This document shows positions 61,761-64,000 of a DNA stretch of 64,000 bases, in pieces (the first letter of the stretch is position 1; each line of letters starts with the position of its first letter). Source of the stretch: Przewalskia tangutica (taxonomy: Eukaryota > Streptophyta > Magnoliopsida > Solanales > Solanaceae); contig CM056723.1 in assembly GCA_029844215.1 (NCBI GenBank), forward strand, positions 90,698,790 through 90,762,789. The letters are read 5' to 3'. The notes beneath the pieces were generated by a model. The model saw only the letters and a program-made list of their open reading frames with translations, had not been told where the DNA came from and did no database searches. Made by a program: the position numbers and the translations under genes.

Positions 61761-62465
61761 CCGCGAATCACATACGGCCCGAGGGCGAATGCGGTCGAGA
61801 CTCACTGAGTCCTTAACCTGCTGGTAAGACTTCCGAAACAAAACAGCCGTAACACGGGCTCCACTGTCGCCTAAGGTGAAGGTAGGCACCGTGCAGCCTT
61901 ACAACCTTTACGATAAATCAACATCGCCGAGTGAGCGGTCCCGAGAAGAACACGATGGGCTGCCCCATCGACCGACCACCGGGTCGAACGCGTCCACGAA
62001 CTCGCACGCTAGTTAACTAAACTCGAGCCTAACACCTCGTGACCCTACCACAAGGCGGGACCACCACAACCGGACCACCACCAAACATGCCGCGGGTTGA
62101 CCCGCAACGTGGCCTCAACCCGACACGGCAAGGCGCAAAATACTCTCTCCCCGAAGGAACAATCTCTCAAAACACGTTACGAAAACCTAGCGGTCTTCTT
62201 AGCTCAACTACCCTCTTTCCTTCCACACTACTCGGGACTTATCCCACGAACATAGCTCACGCACTATGCACTCCTATAAGGGTCAAACATAATATACGTC
62301 TTTTACTCGAGATGGCTTTACCTCTAAGGTCTCTACTTATAACACTCTAAGGATCACACCTTCTCTATACACCAAAATCTTACTCGGTTAACCCACCATG
62401 ATTTCTAATCACAACTAACACACTGCTATCAGAACATAGCACTTAAGGTATACTCACCTTGAAAG
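61761..62465 (-). other. G10 internal spacer without recognisable coding content
   Basis: About 705 bp collinear with G9 53061-53765. No frame has family resemblance. Confidence 0.55.
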
Positions 62466-62900
62466 TTCAGAAGGACGCGCTGCGCCCGCCTCTTCTTCGC
62501 CGCCCTCGTTAACCCGTCGATCTCTACGTTTTCTTTTCGGCTGCTGTACATAAGCCCGCATACGTGCCATGCTCAAGCCCAATCAAGAATTACCGCACAA
62601 CCCTCTCTAGGTAGTCATCAAGACTCGTGGTACATCGGTATAATCTCTGTAGCCAAATCCATAGCTAGTAATGTGGTCGCCTTTGCAATCTATATTCATT
62701 GTTCGGCCGTGGAATCGGCGTTCAAATATCATGGACGCAGAGAATCGCCGCCGTGCTAAACTCTTTGGGGCTAGTGGCGTCGCAGAAAATCCCGAATGAA
62801 GCACTACCCTAGGTAATGATTGGGCTGTGCCCTCGCAACCTTACGAACTCAACTCGCGGCCTCGCCGCCTTGCCCTCGGGCGGGTTGCCACGCGAGGCAT
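62466..62900 (-). pseudogene. gag: G10 gag remnant
   Basis: Start-like ATG at 62900. It carries the same LDDYL and MARMRAYVQ fragments as G9 (near 62640-62545). No zinc knuckle. Confidence 0.62.
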
Positions 62901-63009
62901 AACGATAAGGGAATGAATTTCGTCGGAGGTCCAACTTACAACACACTTTCTAAGGCACGATCTCGAGTGAGAAGAATAGAAACCAATCCTAAATATCCTA
63001 TAGCCTCAC

Positions 63010-63038
63010 GATTATTGGTGCACAACACACCGATAATC
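63010..63038 (-). promoter_or_regulatory. G10 leader stem-loop, shortened
   Basis: The plus strand reads GATTATTGGTGCACAACACA then CCGATAATC: the outer stem and GTGCAC remain, but five bases of the inner stem are missing. Confidence 0.5.
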
Positions 63039-63081
63039 AAGACTTCTGGATCGATGCGTAGACACTTTCCGAGGATTAACT

Positions 63082-63093
63082 GCTCTGATACCA
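63082..63093 (-). promoter_or_regulatory. G10 primer-binding site (initiator tRNA-Met)
   Basis: Element sense TGGTATCAGAGC, a full 12-base match, four bases from the LTR. Confidence 0.9.
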
Positions 63094-63097
63094 CTTT

Positions 63098-64000
63098 TGT
63101 CACGACCCGAAACTGGGCCCGTGACTGGTGCCTTACCCCGGGCACCCTAGTGACACAACATCAGAGTAATCAGCGGAACATAAAACATATACATGAAACA
63201 AGTGAAGTACAAAACAGTAATCTGAGGAAAACTTGCCTTTCGGCATATATAAATAACAACTTTTACAACTGAACAGTTTAATCCTTTTTACCAACCCTGC
63301 CCACAACAGGACTACAGACCTCTAAGAAATGATACGACAACAATGGCGGGACAGGGCCCCGCCATACCCCTGAACGTAAACACCTACAACAACAGGGGAC
63401 TATACCAAGATAAGCCTCCGGAGAAACGGAGCTTCCCACAAGCTGAACTGTGACCCTAAGAGCGAGGATCAACGACTGGTGTACCTTTACCTGCGGCATG
63501 AACGCAGCCCCCCGAAGGAGGTCAGTACAACAGGTACCGAGTATGCGAAACTGAAAATACATACTGTAAATGAAATCATAGCAGTCATATAAAGCAGGAG
63601 ACATGTATGATAACCGAACTACAGTTTACAACAAAGCAGTCATGTCAAGTCAGGGACTCACGCCCTCAAGTCATCACTCAAGTATAACAATGGGTCTCAG
63701 GCCCACAACATCAATCATGCCCGTGGAATACCTTCCTCACTGCCGGCAGTCTATGATATAAAAGCACCAAGGAACACATATGAACACCAGGTCCCACCTG
63801 TGTCATCATAAAACTGTACGGGGTAAGTACGAAGGCATAGCCGACTACTAAAAACCCACAGTACCAACAAGGTCATGAACTGTATCATAAGATCTGTCTA
63901 GACCGTCACATGATCAAAGCTGGCCACTTGCCCACGATCGATGTACGCGTCTAACCTCGAACTCCGCAGCTCCGCATAGGCCAATCTCATCGCCCGCATG
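63098..64000 (-). mobile_element. G10 right (5') LTR, cut by the window edge
   Basis: The first 903 bp match 57307-58210. This copy has the clean forms of the hairpin cluster (AATGGCGGG...CCCGCCAT at 63342-63365) where the left LTR has indels. Confidence 0.9.

Larger units (their letters stand above)
24081..64000 (-). mobile_element. G5: gag-only element that hosts all later insertions; right end outside the window
   Basis: Left LTR 24081-26431, internal 26432-28876 (2445 bp), right LTR visible as 28877-29261 and 46844-47542. The right LTR is broken by G6 (with G7 and G3 inside) and by G8 (with G9 and G10 inside), and does not finish before 64000. The start reads TTTCACGACC instead of TGTCACGACC, so the terminal TG seems mutated. 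The left flank is GATTT. There is gag but no pol. Confidence 0.82.
48514..64000 (-). mobile_element. G9: pol-deleted non-autonomous element, interrupted by G10
   Basis: Left LTR 48514-52253, internal 52254-54413 (2160 bp), right LTR 54414-57306, then G10. The right LTR stops at GTATTATACGAAAG, a position equivalent to about 51413 in the left LTR, so 0.8 kb of it must lie beyond the window. The outer start is poorly defined (TATCACCACGACC). It keeps a primer site, leader hairpin, polypurine tract, a short gag remnant and an integrase-end remnant. Confidence 0.8.
57307..64000 (-). mobile_element. G10: pol-deleted non-autonomous element, right end outside the window
   Basis: Left LTR 57307-60966 (3660 bp), internal 60967-63097 (2131 bp), right LTR from 63098. 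It is a close relative of G9 and inserted into the G9 right LTR. Left flank CGAAAG; the expected duplicate is beyond the window. It is the innermost and youngest element of the right-hand nest. Confidence 0.9.

Noticed and set aside
1..64000. Host genes, tRNA or rRNA genes, centromere satellite or telomere repeats
   Set aside because: I looked on both strands and found no convincing gene structure, cloverleaf, rRNA core or satellite monomer. Nearly every stretch aligns with another copy of the LTR family.

Overview
The window is plant heterochromatin built almost entirely of nested long-terminal-repeat (LTR) retrotransposons of one extended Ty3/gypsy family. Three things point to the chromovirus Tekay/Del clade: a gag-pol polyprotein that ends in a chromodomain, a primer-binding site complementary to plant initiator tRNA-Met, and LTRs of 2.4-4 kb that begin TGTTATACCCCG and end GGGTCGTGACA (element sense). 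I find no host gene, tRNA, rRNA, satellite or organellar insert. The source is probably a flowering plant with a repeat-rich genome; I cannot name a species. I label the elements G0-G10.

Layout, left to right. 1-3242 is the right LTR of G0 (minus). It sits in the left LTR of G2, a minus-strand element with gag but no pol that ends at 19986. That same G2 LTR is also split by G1 (4885-14761, minus), an autonomous element with two LTRs, a decayed gag-pol and a near-matching target duplication (CCTGA/GCTGA). A 231-bp seam (19987-20217) is the only sequence not attributable to these elements. G4 (20218-24070) is a solo LTR with a perfect AAATC duplication. From 24081 onward everything lies inside G5, a second gag-only element. 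Its right LTR holds two nests. The first is G6 (solo LTR, TGAAC duplication), which contains G7 (solo LTR), which contains G3 (33994-43813, plus strand, autonomous, TTCTT duplication). The second is G8 (plus-strand LTR fragment), which contains G9 (minus, pol-deleted), which contains G10 (minus, pol-deleted), running off the right edge.

How the parts relate. G1 and G3 encode gag, protease, reverse transcriptase, RNase H, integrase and a chromodomain, but both are broken by frameshifts and stops. G2, G5, G9 and G10 lack most or all of pol. They nevertheless keep the same primer-binding site, polypurine tract, a leader hairpin with a GUGCAC loop, a hairpin before the polypurine tract and a hairpin cluster in the transcribed LTR. 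This is the set of cis signals expected if they are mobilised by proteins from G1/G3-type elements.

Caution on sequence quality. Paired LTRs of one element are nearly identical in AT-rich stretches but differ by short indels at CAG/CTG, CCGG and homopolymers. The same altered strings recur in independent copies. I suspect systematic read errors at methylated sites, so some frameshifts and truncated motifs here may not be real.
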